This document shows, in pieces, positions 63,101-64,000 of a DNA stretch of 64,000 nucleotides. Each line of letters opens with the position of its first letter. The stretch's first letter is position 1. The DNA lies in NCBI RefSeq assembly GCF_019802045.1, contig NZ_JAHVHU010000002.1, forward strand, positions 1 to 64,000, read 5' to 3'. The stretch comes from Membranihabitans marinus (GTDB lineage: Bacteria > Bacteroidota > Bacteroidia > Chitinophagales > Saprospiraceae). The position numbers and the translations under genes were made by a program. The notes under the pieces were generated by a model. The model did not search any database. It was given only the letters and a program-made list of their open reading frames with translations, and had not been told where the DNA came from.

Positions 63101-64000
63101 TCATTGCGTATCGGAATCTGCGGACCTGGTCAACGACGCAATGAATGGTTTTAATTCCTTCACTTTTTGACGGGCCGGCCATGCATTCCCATATCCATCG
63201 GGCGCATTCTTCAATGGCGGGCCCGGTGTGCTGCGTCCCTGCTCGATGGTGTGGATTAACTGGTCGTATAATTCCCGCACTTTACCGGGGTGTTCGGCAT
63301 AGATGTTGTTGGTCTCCCCCGGGTCATCGGTGAGGTGGAAAAGCTGAACGGGCGGCAGATCCCCGTCGGAAGCAGCTTGCGGACGCGGGTCGGACCACCC
63401 GCCACTCCCGGGGCAGAGATTGAGTTTCCACGCTCCCTTTCGGATCGCAAAACTACCATTGATGGAAGAATGAATCGTAGCTTCCCGATGGAAGGAACTG
63501 GTGCTGGTGTCAGACCACATTGACAGCAGGGAGTAACTGTCCGCTCCCTGATCTTCGGGAACAGTGACCCGGGCCAGGTCCGCAAATGTGGAGTAAAAAT
63601 CCGTGAGACAAATTGTGGTGTCGCACGTAGATCCGGGTTCCACCAATCGGGGGTACTTCACGACCGTCGGAACTCGGTGACCGCCTTCGTAAATATCTGC
63701 CTTGTGACCTCTGAACCAAGCGCTGGGGTGGTGTCCATGGGCAGCCAGTTCCTGAAAGTTGGCCATGGGCGAACAGCCGTTGTCTGAGGTGAAAACGACC
63801 AAAGTGTTGTCACTGATCCCCAGGCTATCCAGGCACTTCATCAGGTCGCCGACATAATGATCGATTTCCATGACGAAGTCTGCATAGGGGTTGATGCCGC
63901 TTTGGTCTTGCCAATCGGGCGTGGGCAAGATCGGCGTGTGCGGAGAGGGAAGAGCGAGGTATAAAAAGAATGGATTTTCTGTCTGACTTTGTTCCTTTAT
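63101..64000 (-). CDS. Sulfatase (arylsulfatase family), N-terminal part beyond window
   Basis: The frame is open from the window edge (IKEQSQTENPFFLYLALPSP) to a stop at 63101, so only about 300 C-terminal residues are present. TLVVFTSDNGCSPMANFQEL carries the metal-binding DNG. GHKADIYEGGHRVPTVVKYP is the typical substrate-side motif, and QLFHLTDDPGETNNIYAEHP is the usual near-C-terminal signature. The catalytic CxPSR motif would be outside the window. It removes sulfate esters; whether it acts on foreign polysaccharides or on the cell's own sulfated glycan is unknown. Confidence 0.9.
   Translation of the reverse strand: MKEQSQTENPFFLYLALPSPHTPILPTPDWQDQSGINPYADFVMEIDHYVGDLMKCLDSLGISDNTLVVFTSDNGCSPMANFQELAAHGHHPSAWFRGHKADIYEGGHRVPTVVKYPRLVEPGSTCDTTICLTDFYSTFADLARVTVPEDQGADSYSLLSMWSDTSTSSFHREATIHSSINGSFAIRKGAWKLNLCPGSGGWSDPRPQAASDGDLPPVQLFHLTDDPGETNNIYAEHPGKVRELYDQLIHTIEQGRSTPGPPLKNAPDGYGNAWPARQKVKELKPFIASLTRSADSDTQ

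Overview
The window looks like a chromosomal segment of a Bacteroidota member, most likely Saprospiraceae-like. The supporting features are a Por/T9SS-type sorting domain, a BlaI/M56-TonB pair, four-helix-bundle (S23/bIVP-type) proteins, three AAA_14/DUF4143 ATPases, a GH3-family protein, a RAYT-type transposase and heavily repeated intergenic DNA. No rRNA, tRNA or CRISPR array was recognised. The taxonomic call is an inference from gene content only.

Layout. 1-7 kb: the end of a RAYT-like transposase, a UDP-glucuronate-epimerase-like gene, an SprT-like protease and a GT4 glycosyltransferase, separated by repeats. 7.3-21.9 kb: a visibly AT-rich, gene-dense island, all on the minus strand. It has the content of a Wzx/Wzy-type glycan locus: a polymerase-like membrane protein, a CapK-like adenylating enzyme, a DUF4838 lipoprotein, five glycosyltransferases, an asparagine-synthase-like enzyme, a sulfotransferase and a flippase. 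Its left edge follows a truncated plus-strand gene. 22-31 kb: three AAA_14/DUF4143 ATPases, a WecF-like transferase and a WbpD-like acetyltransferase in repeat-rich DNA. 31-51 kb: nucleotide-sugar and export genes, namely a 700-residue PLP enzyme, UDP-xylose synthase, UDP-glucose dehydrogenase, WbpP- and WbpO-like enzymes, another epimerase, CysH, Wzz, a 1020-residue Wza-like protein, RfbB and RfbA. 51-64 kb: mostly housekeeping genes (SDR, PyrD, BlaI/M56, GH3, UvrA) and a partial sulfatase.

How it works together. Ugd with UXS gives UDP-GlcA and UDP-Xyl. WbpP with WbpO gives UDP-GalNAc and its uronic acid. RfbA and RfbB give dTDP-4-keto-6-deoxyglucose, and WbpD points to a 2,3-diacetamido uronic acid. 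The AT-rich island would assemble, decorate, flip and polymerise the repeat unit. The rfbB-wza-wzz operon would control chain length and export. No priming glycosyl-1-phosphate transferase, Wzc kinase, RfbC or RfbD is seen in the window.

The most unusual part is the DNA between genes. Many genes of the nucleotide-sugar region sit alone between long non-coding blocks built from a few modules. These are 7-nt-periodic arrays starting at stop codons, arrays of tiny hairpins whose arms change together around a GNA loop, about 90-bp tandem repeats, and larger palindromic composites. The modules keep a fixed order and orientation relative to the gene whose stop codon they touch. I regard this modular repeat system, possibly tied to the RAYT enzyme, as the best candidate for something undescribed.
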